DNA from: an uncultured Bacteroidia bacterium
GTDB taxonomy: Bacteria; Bacteroidota; Bacteroidia; Bacteroidales; F082
Direction of reading: 5' to 3'
Assembly: GCA_902774295.1 (NCBI GenBank)
Contig: CACYHP010000001.1
Span: 744,001 to 808,000 of the forward strand
DNA length: 64,000 nucleotides
The notes beneath the pieces are model-generated. The model made no database searches. It was not told the origin of the DNA and saw only the letters and a list, made by a program, of their open reading frames with translations. The first letter of the stretch is position 1. The number at the start of each line of letters is the position of its first letter. This document shows, piece by piece, positions 7,916-15,515 of this stretch. Made by a program: the position numbers and the translations under genes.

Positions 7916-7923
7916 CAAATATA
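7916..7923 (-). promoter_or_regulatory. -7 element upstream of the kinase-like gene
   Basis: TATATTTG on the minus strand fits TAnnTTTG and lies 28 nt before the ATG at 7888. A matching -33 TTTG at the expected distance is not obvious. Confidence 0.45.
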
Positions 7924-7978
7924 CAAATTTTTTAAATCTCATCATCATTGGTTTCAATCTTCTTGGCGGAATGCAAGC

Positions 7979-8731
7979 CTACTGATAATCAACATAATAC
8001 CTTAATTTTGGATTGACTCCGTCGCCGACAATGTTTCTCAGTTGCTCCCACGATGTGATAAATCCTTTTTGTTCGCGGTGGTTCACGATTTTCTTCACGT
8101 CATCGTATTCAAGATAAGGATGTTTTAGCAAAATCTTGAAAGAATCCGAATTGATTTTCAGTTTGTTAGGGACGAATAACGAGTCGATTTTCACATAATC
8201 TTTGATTTCGTTATAGCGTGCGGTATCCATACGGTAAACCTCCAATAGTTGCACGGTCTCGCAGTATCCGCCGAGCTTCTCGCGATATTCCACAATGCGT
8301 TTTGCAAATGAGCTTCCGATGCCAGGCAGCCGCTTCAAAAGTGTGGTGTCGGCGGTGTTGAGGTCAACGCCATCCTGATAATCCTTTTTTTTCAGTTGCT
8401 TTGTGCTATTGAGGATTTCTCCACTACGCTCCATTTCATTGCGCTTCGGTCGAAATGACGCCCCCCTGTCATTCTGAGCGTAGCGAGGAACCTCATTGTG
8501 CTTAGCACTCGCTCTCTCTATCGAATCGGCTCTTCTCACCGAATCCATCACAAACTCCCGCCGTGCAATTATCGAATCCAAATCATGTTTGAAATAATCC
8601 CTTTTAGGCGGGTTGTTGATTATTAAATATTTGGCAATCAAAGAGATAGCAATCATCGAGACGATGGTGATGACCGCTATGCGCTCGCTGCGCGAAAAGG
8701 TCATAAAACGCTTGAAATTGTCGGTTTTCAT
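7979..8731 (-). CDS. ComEA-like helix-hairpin-helix membrane protein with repeat-derived insert
   Basis: 250 aa. One N-terminal membrane helix (about 18-38), a linker, and then two helix-hairpin-helix regions: VDLNTADTTLLKRLPGIG starts at about 122, and a second, more degenerate copy lies at about 195-245. The family binds DNA non-specifically and in some bacteria acts in DNA uptake; in Bacteroidetes the role is unproven. Residues about 74-110 are the translation of a palindromic repeat (8411-8505) that keeps the frame open, located in the linker between membrane helix and HhH domain where an insertion is easily tolerated. A complete copy of the same repeat lies immediately upstream (8752-8839). 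Confidence 0.8.
   Translation of the reverse strand: MKTDNFKRFMTFSRSERIAVITIVSMIAISLIAKYLIINNPPKRDYFKHDLDSIIARREFVMDSVRRADSIERASAKHNEVPRYAQNDRGASFRPKRNEMERSGEILNSTKQLKKKDYQDGVDLNTADTTLLKRLPGIGSSFAKRIVEYREKLGGYCETVQLLEVYRMDTARYNEIKDYVKIDSLFVPNKLKINSDSFKILLKHPYLEYDDVKKIVNHREQKGFITSWEQLRNIVGDGVNPKLRYYVDYQ
8411..8505. repeat. palindromic element, composite copy inside the HhH gene
   Basis: The left part carries GAGGATTTCTCCACTACGCT and ends GGTCGAAATGACG, the same right arm as the 88 bp family. It is followed at once by GTCATTCTGAGCGTAGCGAG, the arm of a related but distinct element. The two halves are therefore from different subfamilies placed back to back. The frame is open throughout. Confidence 0.75.
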
Positions 8732-8751
8732 AAAATTTGGTTTGAATTATC

Positions 8752-8839
8752 GTCATTTCGACCGACCGAAGGGAGTGGAGAAATCTCCGACTCATTTGCA
8801 GGAGATTTCTCGATTCCGCTTCGCTCCACTCGAAATGAC
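8752..8839. repeat. 88 bp palindromic element downstream of the symporter gene
   Basis: Complete copy, GTCATTTCGA to TCGAAATGAC, same 88 bp length as the copy in malQ. Its edge is 11 bp from the symporter stop codon and 20 bp before the HhH gene start. Confidence 0.92.
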
Positions 8840-8850
8840 GAGAAGAGTTA

Positions 8851-10194
8851 TTATTTCATAAACTGCGTTATCAAAATTATTGTAATTGCTACTGGTGCAA
8901 TGAATCTAATGATGAAATACATGATTTTTCTCAATCCCATACTGATGGTGCCGCCGTTGGTATATTCGTCCATGAAATCGGATTTCTTCATCTTCCAACC
9001 GATGAATAATATTGTTAACAAGCCTCCGATGGTCATCAGGAAATTGGATGATATCATGTCGAGGGCGGAGAAAACGCTAAATCCGAAAATCTTCAATGGG
9101 GTGCCGTCGTGTAGACTCTCACTTGAGATGACACAAAGCACAAATGTTGCGATTGCCGAGTAAATAGTGGCTTTTTTACGGCTTAGGTGTAATTCTTCAG
9201 TGAGGAACAAAACCGGAGCTTCAAGCAATGAGATGGAGGAGGTGAGTGCCGCTATCGTCAGCAGGAGGAAGAAGATGAGGCAGAAGAAATAACCGCCTGC
9301 CATCTTGTCGAACAGCATCGGCAATGTCACGAATGCCAATTCGTTGCCTGCCTCAGGCTGGATGCCGAACGTAAACGCTGCAGGGAATATCACGATACCG
9401 GCCAAGATCGCGATGAGAGTGTCGCTGACGCACACTGCGAATGCGGTGGAGGTGAGGTTGTCGTTTTTCGCGATATAAGAGCCGTAGGTGATCAAAACTC
9501 CCATTCCTAAACTCAATGAGAAAAAGGCCTGTCCGAGTGCGTTGATGAGCACCTTACCCGTGATTTTTGAGAAATCCGGCTTCAGGAAAAATCCTATGCC
9601 CTCGGCTGCTTTCGGTAATGTCAATGATTTAATTGCTAACACAATCAAAATTCCAAACAGCACCGGCATGAGGATTTTCGAGTATTTCTCGATGCCTTGT
9701 TTCACACCTTTTATAATAACAAAAGCGGTGATAAAGATGAAAATGCCTTCGCTGAGGATAGGCTGCCATGTCTCATTCATTAAGCCGTTGAAGTCAGCCA
9801 AGATGGTATCCTTATCCAAGCCGTGATAATAGTTGATGATGGATTTGCCCAGCGAGTCGATGGTCCAGCCTGCCACTGTGCAGTAGAAGGCGAGGATGAG
9901 GAAAGAGCAAAACACTCCCATGTAACCTATTCCCGACCAGCTTTTTGATGCCGGAGCGAGTGCTTTGAATGCGCCCACAGGGTTCTTGCCTGAGCGTCGT
10001 CCGATGACGAATTCCGACACCATTAGTGGCAATCCCATGAGCAACACAATGCCGAGATATACGATGAAGAACGCACCGCCGCCGTTGGCTCCCGCCTCAC
10101 AAGGAAAACGGTAAATATTACCTAATCCGATGGCAGAACCCGCTGCTGCCGCTATAATTCCAAACTTGGAACCGAAACTCTCCTTCTTACTCAT
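8851..10194 (-). CDS. sodium-dependent symporter of the neurotransmitter:sodium symporter family
   Basis: 447 aa, about 11-12 membrane helices, inner membrane. The N-terminal signature FGIIAAAAGSAIGLGNIYRFP with its unwound first helix, which binds Na+ and substrate in LeuT-type carriers, is intact (about 11-31), as is the GGGAFFIVYL stretch. Bacterial members mostly import amino acids such as tryptophan, tyrosine or leucine; the substrate cannot be read here. It follows upp on the same strand after a 41 bp gap holding a heptamer array. Confidence 0.92.
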   Translation of the reverse strand: MSKKESFGSKFGIIAAAAGSAIGLGNIYRFPCEAGANGGGAFFIVYLGIVLLMGLPLMVSEFVIGRRSGKNPVGAFKALAPASKSWSGIGYMGVFCSFLILAFYCTVAGWTIDSLGKSIINYYHGLDKDTILADFNGLMNETWQPILSEGIFIFITAFVIIKGVKQGIEKYSKILMPVLFGILIVLAIKSLTLPKAAEGIGFFLKPDFSKITGKVLINALGQAFFSLSLGMGVLITYGSYIAKNDNLTSTAFAVCVSDTLIAILAGIVIFPAAFTFGIQPEAGNELAFVTLPMLFDKMAGGYFFCLIFFLLLTIAALTSSISLLEAPVLFLTEELHLSRKKATIYSAIATFVLCVISSESLHDGTPLKIFGFSVFSALDMISSNFLMTIGGLLTILFIGWKMKKSDFMDEYTNGGTISMGLRKIMYFIIRFIAPVAITIILITQFMK

Positions 10195-10203
10195 ATCTTT
10201 CTC

Positions 10204-10238
10204 TAAACTCTAAACATTAAACAGTAAACAGTAAACTA
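10204..10238. repeat. heptamer array (TAAACAG-type) after upp
   Basis: Five degenerate 7 bp units (TAAACTC, TAAACAT, TAAACAG, TAAACAG, TAAACTA) run directly from the upp stop codon toward the symporter start. On the sense strand later units contain TAA and TAG. Confidence 0.75.
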
Positions 10239-10895
10239 CTCCTTCTCCCCATAAGCGAGGTCGCCGGCATCGCCCAACCCCGGCACGATGTATGCCTTAG
10301 CTGTAAGCTCGTCGTCGATGCTCCCGACCCATAATGTGGCATCGTATTTCGACAGTTTTTTCTTTACATAATCGACACCTTCAGCACTAGCGATGATTGA
10401 CACGAGATGAAGTTTTTTCGGTTTCATCTCTCCGTGAAGCAGGCCTTCGAGACATTGCACCATCGATGAGCCGGTGGCGAGCATAGGGTCGACGAGAATA
10501 AGAACACGACCGTCGATTTTTGCAGCTGAATAGTACTCGATACGAATTTCGTAATCCTCGTTTTTGTCATATTTTCTATACGCAGCAATGAAAGCGTTGT
10601 CAGCCTTGTCGAAAATGTTCAAAAAGCCTTGGTGCATAGGCACTCCCGCACGCAAGATGGTCGCCAGAACAGGCTGGTCGACGAGTATGTTGGTGTCTTT
10701 CTCAGCAAGCGGTGTGGTGACGGTAACCTTCTCATAATCAAGGGTCTTGCTGATTTCATAAGCCATTAGCTCGCCTATGCGCTCGAGGTTTTTGCGAAAA
10801 CGCATCCTGTCGCCCTGAACCTCCACATTTCTCACTTCCGCGACGAAATTATTGATGATACTGTTGAATGCATCAAATTCTACTACTTTTACCAT
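10236..10895 (-). CDS. upp: uracil phosphoribosyltransferase
   Basis: 219 aa, salvages uracil to UMP with PRPP, cytoplasmic. PRPP loop VDPMLATGSSM at 135-145 and the C-terminal uracil-binding segment YIVPGLGDAGDLAYG are diagnostic. Its TAG stop is the first unit of a heptamer array. The acetyltransferase-like gene lies only 6 bp upstream on the same strand, so it probably shares a transcript with 10902-13153. Confidence 0.95.
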   Translation of the reverse strand: MVKVVEFDAFNSIINNFVAEVRNVEVQGDRMRFRKNLERIGELMAYEISKTLDYEKVTVTTPLAEKDTNILVDQPVLATILRAGVPMHQGFLNIFDKADNAFIAAYRKYDKNEDYEIRIEYYSAAKIDGRVLILVDPMLATGSSMVQCLEGLLHGEMKPKKLHLVSIIASAEGVDYVKKKLSKYDATLWVGSIDDELTAKAYIVPGLGDAGDLAYGEKE

Positions 10896-10901
10896 GGTTT
10901 G

Positions 10902-11840
10902 TTAATTTTTATGTTCTTTTAAAATTTTCAATGCAAGTTTTGTCAAGCCTTTCGCCTTGTTGAAACGAATGCCTGTATATGTCGTCTCTTCTCCTCCGAA
11001 ACCCTTGTAAAATCTGGCTAATCCGTCGTTGTCAGAGCCTTCGAAATCGAGGATGTCTTGCGTGCCGCTGTATTTTTTAATGACGTAATCGAGCAAAAAC
11101 GTGAGCCCATGGTTTTCCTTATTCGACTTGTCAGAGCCTGAAAATAGAAACACTATTTTATTATGACTCATCATGAAAAATGCTCCTGCAACAATCTGAT
11201 TATCAGTGTTTTGTGCACTTAAAACCAGACATCTGCCATGACTTTTCGCCGTCTCGACGAGATTCAACAGTCTTTCATATTCCGTGTCGCCCCAATGCTT
11301 GATGTCTTTCCCTCTGTTTTTTCTGAAAAGCTCAATAATCACTGATGGTTTGGCATCTTCTACGATTGTCAGGCCTTCTTTTTTCGCTTTCGCGAGATTG
11401 CGCTTGGTGTTGGAGTTGTAGTTTCCTGCCAAAACACTATATTCAGGGCTTAAATCAAGTTCAATATTACGATGGTTAAGGCCCTTAACGCCATTAATGC
11501 CCTTAACGCCCTTAAGGCCATTAAGGCGGAATTCCGCAAACTCAAATGTCGCAGGAATTGCCTCCAAAAACTCCATAATTTTAGCTTCTGAAACCTCTTT
11601 TTTGGAAAAAACACCAAATTTTTGTGTAAAAAAAGGCTGAAACAGATAGTTTATGCCGAATTTCCTGTTACCGGTAAGCGGCATGACCGTCTCATAATCG
11701 TTTTCGACCAAAGCTTCCCAATCCGGATGGACCACGTCGAGATACCATGACCAGGCATAGATCAAGCCGTCGGGACTTTGCGCCAAACATTCGTCCCAAC
11801 GTTGCTTATCTATCTGATTATGAGTTAAATAGCTTATCAT
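10902..11840 (-). CDS. GNAT/FemAB-like acyltransferase with repeat-derived insert
   Basis: 312 aa with the double-GNAT appearance of FemAB-like proteins: an N-terminal half ending in QPFFTQKFGVFS and a C-terminal half with RNLAKAKKEGLTI, AGAFFMMSHNKIVFLFSGS and LDFEGSDNDGLARFYKGFGG. Such proteins add amino acids or acyl groups to cell-envelope precursors; the acceptor is unknown. Residues about 105-124 (a low-complexity Leu/Val/Ile-Lys-Gly stretch) come from a 9 bp tandem repeat at 11477-11530 and are unlike the rest. The start overlaps the stop of the upstream deacetylase-like gene by four bases (ATGA). Confidence 0.7.
   Translation of the reverse strand: MISYLTHNQIDKQRWDECLAQSPDGLIYAWSWYLDVVHPDWEALVENDYETVMPLTGNRKFGINYLFQPFFTQKFGVFSKKEVSEAKIMEFLEAIPATFEFAEFRLNGLKGVKGINGVKGLNHRNIELDLSPEYSVLAGNYNSNTKRNLAKAKKEGLTIVEDAKPSVIIELFRKNRGKDIKHWGDTEYERLLNLVETAKSHGRCLVLSAQNTDNQIVAGAFFMMSHNKIVFLFSGSDKSNKENHGLTFLLDYVIKKYSGTQDILDFEGSDNDGLARFYKGFGGEETTYTGIRFNKAKGLTKLALKILKEHKN
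11477..11530. repeat. 9 bp tandem array inside the acyltransferase gene
   Basis: About six units alternating CTTAACGCC / ATTAATGCC / CTTAAGGCC. The 9 bp period equals three codons, so the array is translated without stops. The same words (TTTAAAGCCATTAATGG, GGTCTTTAAGGC) occur in the intergenic hairpin at 18915-18987. Confidence 0.85.
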
Positions 11841-13153
11841 GACTTGTCTAATGCGTAGTCGAGGATTCTTCTATACAGTGCCTTCCAGCCTGTCCAACGT
11901 TTTTTGTCGCTGAGCGTCTCGTTATGCCACAAAAGTATGAATGTTCCGTTCACGTTTTTCACTTCCTGGATGATTCTTGTCGTCTTCTCATAAGCCTCCT
12001 CGATGTTAAGGTCGAGGTAGTCGCGCAAGGTGCCGTCCATCACTGCGAACGGATGTATGTTGAGGTTGGTGACGTTATCGTGTTCGAGGTCAAAGAAACG
12101 GAAAGTGTCGGCGATGCCGGCGCGGAAGCCTGTCAATGTGGCATACCCCATTGTGTAATCGTCAGTTACGTCGTGGTCGAGCAGAATCTGATAGCTCAAA
12201 GGCAGACGAAGTCTGAGGAAATGCTGGCGGCTGATGGTGATTTCACGGTTCAGCACTTTCGAGAGGTTTTCAATCTCGATTCTGACTTTTTCTTTGTTGA
12301 GATATGAGTTATATGACGGGTGAATGCCCACTTTCGCATAGTCGCCGAGGCGTTTTATCAGGTTTTGGAAATTCGTGTTTCTCAGCGAGATGTTCTTGTC
12401 GTTGATGTCATATTCTCCGCAAAGGATGAAGTACAAAGGACGCAGATTCAGCTCTTTCTGCAGCTGAAGCTGATAGTCGAAAGTGTCAAACGGGTCGTCT
12501 GTCTTGCCGAAAATGACTTTCCATCTCTTTTTAAACTCTTGAAAATCAAAGTTTAAGATGTCTCTCACCGACGATGCTAAAGTCCTGAAGATGCCTTTGT
12601 TTTTGTAAGCCCAAGCCGCATCGACATCGTAAGTTGGGATGAATGAGAATGTCTTCTTTTTCAGCTGAAGCTCAGGATAAATGGCAGTCAGAATATTGCC
12701 AAGTTCCATTGCCCAGATATTAATCAAAGGCTTGTCTAACATATTCATTTTGAATAGGATAGAGTCCTTTGCCTGAAAGCGGTTGTGTTTGTCGGTGATG
12801 TGCGGCAGGTATTCCTCGTAACGTGTCACGAGGTAAAACGAGGCAGCGAAGATGTCGAAAGGAAATATTGACTTGTCGTTATAAACCGGAAAGAATGCCT
12901 TAACATCTTTATAATCAATGATTTTCAGTTCTTTCTCGGTGATATCGTGCTCGAAAAGCAGGCTCGTCGCTTTCTGAAACGGCTCGTTCCAAAACTGGTT
13001 GTTGCCGTAATGCATCTTCGGGCCGTTATACGATGCAAAAGTCTCGTTATCGGTCGTTAATTTAAAAGAAATACCAAGTAAGTCTTTGATAATCAAGTCA
13101 AAGATATAGTGCAGACGGTTAGTCGTTTTAGGTACTAAAATGAGCATATCCAT
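11837..13153 (-). CDS. polysaccharide deacetylase-like protein
   Basis: 438 aa, cytoplasmic by lack of a signal. The second half shows a carbohydrate-esterase-4-like arrangement: TYDVDAAW with its metal-binding Asp pair at about 174-181, IHPSYNS, RQHFLRLRLP and a C-terminal LLWHNET. The N-terminal 165 residues resemble the extra domain found on Bacteroidetes deacetylase-like proteins. The usual NodB His-x-x-His is replaced by the IHPS segment, so activity is uncertain. It overlaps the downstream acyltransferase by four bases, which suggests both modify the same cell-surface glycan. A second in-frame ATG two codons later is possible. Confidence 0.7.
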   Translation of the reverse strand: MDMLILVPKTTNRLHYIFDLIIKDLLGISFKLTTDNETFASYNGPKMHYGNNQFWNEPFQKATSLLFEHDITEKELKIIDYKDVKAFFPVYNDKSIFPFDIFAASFYLVTRYEEYLPHITDKHNRFQAKDSILFKMNMLDKPLINIWAMELGNILTAIYPELQLKKKTFSFIPTYDVDAAWAYKNKGIFRTLASSVRDILNFDFQEFKKRWKVIFGKTDDPFDTFDYQLQLQKELNLRPLYFILCGEYDINDKNISLRNTNFQNLIKRLGDYAKVGIHPSYNSYLNKEKVRIEIENLSKVLNREITISRQHFLRLRLPLSYQILLDHDVTDDYTMGYATLTGFRAGIADTFRFFDLEHDNVTNLNIHPFAVMDGTLRDYLDLNIEEAYEKTTRIIQEVKNVNGTFILLWHNETLSDKKRWTGWKALYRRILDYALDKS

Positions 13154-13189
13154 AATGCAAAATAACGTAGATTTATTTAAAAAAGCAAA

Positions 13190-15397
13190 TTAAATTTCAA
13201 TTTTTTCTTTCAGGCGGATGTCGTCAGACGAGGCGCCGACCATGATGGTGAACTCTCCGGGTTCGAGATTTTCCGTTGGGATGGTAAACGTAATATGTTT
13301 AGTTTCATTGGTTAAGATAAAAATACGTTTAAACCCTTTAAGGAGCTTCTCGGCAGGAGTGATGGTGGCGTATTCATCGCGAAGATACAGCTGTACGACC
13401 TCGTCGCCGTGGTAATCGCCAATGTTTTTGACGTCGACGGAGACTTCTATTGTATCATTTAATTTATTGATAATCAAATTGCTATATTCAAATTTTGTGT
13501 AACTCAAACCATGACCGAAGCAGAATAGTGGCGTGCTCTCGCATTCGACGTAGTCGTGAGGTCTCGGTTGCGAATAATATATCGGAATCTGGCCTGTGTT
13601 GCGTGGCTGCGATATTGGCAAACGACCGGCAGGGTTTTGGTTTCCGAAGATTATGTCAGCGATGGCGCCGCCACCTCGTGCGCCAGGATAGAATGCTGTT
13701 AAAAGTGCGTTGGCGACTTCGTTGGCAGTGTTCTTAAGCAATGGACGACCTTCTATATAAATGATAATCAATGGCTTATGCAGCTTTGCAATCTCTTTGA
13801 TGAGGTCTTCCTGCAAGCCTGATAGCTCGATGGAAACGCGGTCGTAGCCTTCACCACAGTCCATGTCGGAGATGTGGTCGTTGACGACGGCGGCGCCTGT
13901 CGACTCGTATGAAGTCTTGAAGTCACGAGCGCTTGAGCCTCCGACCACCAAAATGGTGACATCCGCTGATTTTGCTGCCTTTATCGCTGATTCAAAGTCG
14001 GCATCATTGGTGTCGCGGATGGAGCAGCCTTTGGCATAAAAAATCTTTGTTTCAGCGTTAGCGTGAGCGCGAATGCCTTCCAACACTGTGACAATCTTGT
14101 CAGGGTCTTGTGGTGCTGTGTAATCGCCTAATTGATTGTACATATTGTCGGCGTTAGGTCCGATGACGGCGATGGATTTCACGTCACGTTTTAATGGCAA
14201 AATACCGTCATTTTTCAATAAAACTACGGAATGATGTGCCGCTGCCCACCCCAATGCACCATCACGGCCGATTACTTTTACGGTTTTATACGGATCATCG
14301 AACAACCCGATTTCGTATTTGAACCGTAAAACCCTGCGAACCGCTTCATCGACGTTCTCGATTGGCACCAATCCGTTTTCGACGGCGGTTTTTAGATATG
14401 TCCCGTAATTCGATGCACCCAAATCGATGTCGACACCGGCATTTATCGCCTGAGCGGTGGCATCTAATTGATTTTCAGCGGTGCGATGTGTGCTGTGGAG
14501 TGCCCAAATGCTGCCAAGGTCGGAGAACACTACGCCTTTGAACCCCCACTGCTCACGCAAAACATCTTTCAAGAGCCAACTGTTTGAAGTACAAGGCACT
14601 CCGTCGATGGCGTTGTATGATGTCATTATGCTTTTTGCACCGTTTTTCACGGCGATTTCAAAACTCGAGAGATAATCCGACATCAGATAATTGGGCCCTG
14701 TCTGTGCGGCGGCACCGTTATGTCCGCCTTCAGGGATGCCGTAAGCCGCAAAGTGTTTCACTGTGGCGCCAACGTAGTTCTGCATGCCTCTTATCATGGC
14801 GCTGCCTAATGTTCCAGACAGATACGGGTCCTCACCGAAAGTCTCTTCCACTCTCGACCAGCGCGGGTCGCGTGCGATGTCGAGCACCGGACCGTATCCG
14901 AACCGAGCGCCTCTGCTGTAAGCTTCCAAGCCTATCACGTCACCTAATGAATACAACAACTCCTCGTCCCAAGTCGCCGCCATTCCAAGTCCCGTCGGAT
15001 ACACGGAGGCACCCACAGCCATCAAGCCATGCGGACACTCTTCGGCAAAATAAATCGGAATACCGAGGCGCGTGTTTTCCACAGCATATCGCTGCATCTC
15101 CTTGAAAATCAACCTTGACTTATTAGCGCCAGGTCCTGTCTTAAGTGTTTTCTGCGACCATGGATCGGCACGAAAAACGGCCCAGAAACCTCCAACAGGC
15201 AAGGTGTCGATGAGGTTTTTGTACGATTCGTCGTCATAAAGATTAAAGCCTATCGGACAACACAGCTGCCCGATTTTTTCTGTTAAAGTCATCTGACTCA
15301 ATAAGTTATCAACCTTGATGTCGATGTCGTCTTTCTTTGATGTCGAGCACGACACCAAGAGAAACAACGCAATGATTATGTAGAATTTCGTTTTCAT
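13190..15397 (-). CDS. beta-glucosidase-type glycoside hydrolase family 3 lipoprotein
   Basis: 735 aa from the ATG at 15397, which starts a lipoprotein signal (LLVSC, Cys at about 17). Domains: the GH3 barrel (about 30-370) with KHFAAYG and the nucleophile Asp in GVVFSDLGS; the alpha/beta sandwich (about 390-590); and a fibronectin-III-like C-terminal domain that begins near the GHGLSYTKFEYS segment. Members remove beta-linked glucose or xylose from oligosaccharides; the exact linkage is unknown. A minus-strand -7 element TACTTTTG at 15409-15402 partly precedes the start, leaving a very short leader. It is divergent from the C25 protease gene. Confidence 0.9.
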   Translation of the reverse strand: MKTKFYIIIALFLLVSCSTSKKDDIDIKVDNLLSQMTLTEKIGQLCCPIGFNLYDDESYKNLIDTLPVGGFWAVFRADPWSQKTLKTGPGANKSRLIFKEMQRYAVENTRLGIPIYFAEECPHGLMAVGASVYPTGLGMAATWDEELLYSLGDVIGLEAYSRGARFGYGPVLDIARDPRWSRVEETFGEDPYLSGTLGSAMIRGMQNYVGATVKHFAAYGIPEGGHNGAAAQTGPNYLMSDYLSSFEIAVKNGAKSIMTSYNAIDGVPCTSNSWLLKDVLREQWGFKGVVFSDLGSIWALHSTHRTAENQLDATAQAINAGVDIDLGASNYGTYLKTAVENGLVPIENVDEAVRRVLRFKYEIGLFDDPYKTVKVIGRDGALGWAAAHHSVVLLKNDGILPLKRDVKSIAVIGPNADNMYNQLGDYTAPQDPDKIVTVLEGIRAHANAETKIFYAKGCSIRDTNDADFESAIKAAKSADVTILVVGGSSARDFKTSYESTGAAVVNDHISDMDCGEGYDRVSIELSGLQEDLIKEIAKLHKPLIIIYIEGRPLLKNTANEVANALLTAFYPGARGGGAIADIIFGNQNPAGRLPISQPRNTGQIPIYYSQPRPHDYVECESTPLFCFGHGLSYTKFEYSNLIINKLNDTIEVSVDVKNIGDYHGDEVVQLYLRDEYATITPAEKLLKGFKRIFILTNETKHITFTIPTENLEPGEFTIMVGASSDDIRLKEKIEI

Positions 15398-15446
15398 ACT
15401 ACAAAAGTACAAAGAAATCAATATGAATTGTTATTTTTTTGAAAAA

Positions 15447-15480
15447 TTTGCACCTTATTTATAAAAAAAATGTACCTTTG
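15447..15480 (+). promoter_or_regulatory. promoter of the C25 protease gene
   Basis: TTTG at 15447-15450 and TACCTTTG at 15473-15480 with 22 bp between fit the Bacteroidetes consensus; the ATG follows 35 nt later. Confidence 0.65.
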
Positions 15481-15515
15481 CAGACTTTTATGAATAATCA
15501 TTAAAATTTTATAAA

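Noticed and set aside
4872..15397. A polysaccharide utilisation locus built on GH27 and GH3 genes
   Set aside because: No SusC/SusD pair or sensor regulator is nearby, and the two hydrolase genes are separated by housekeeping genes.
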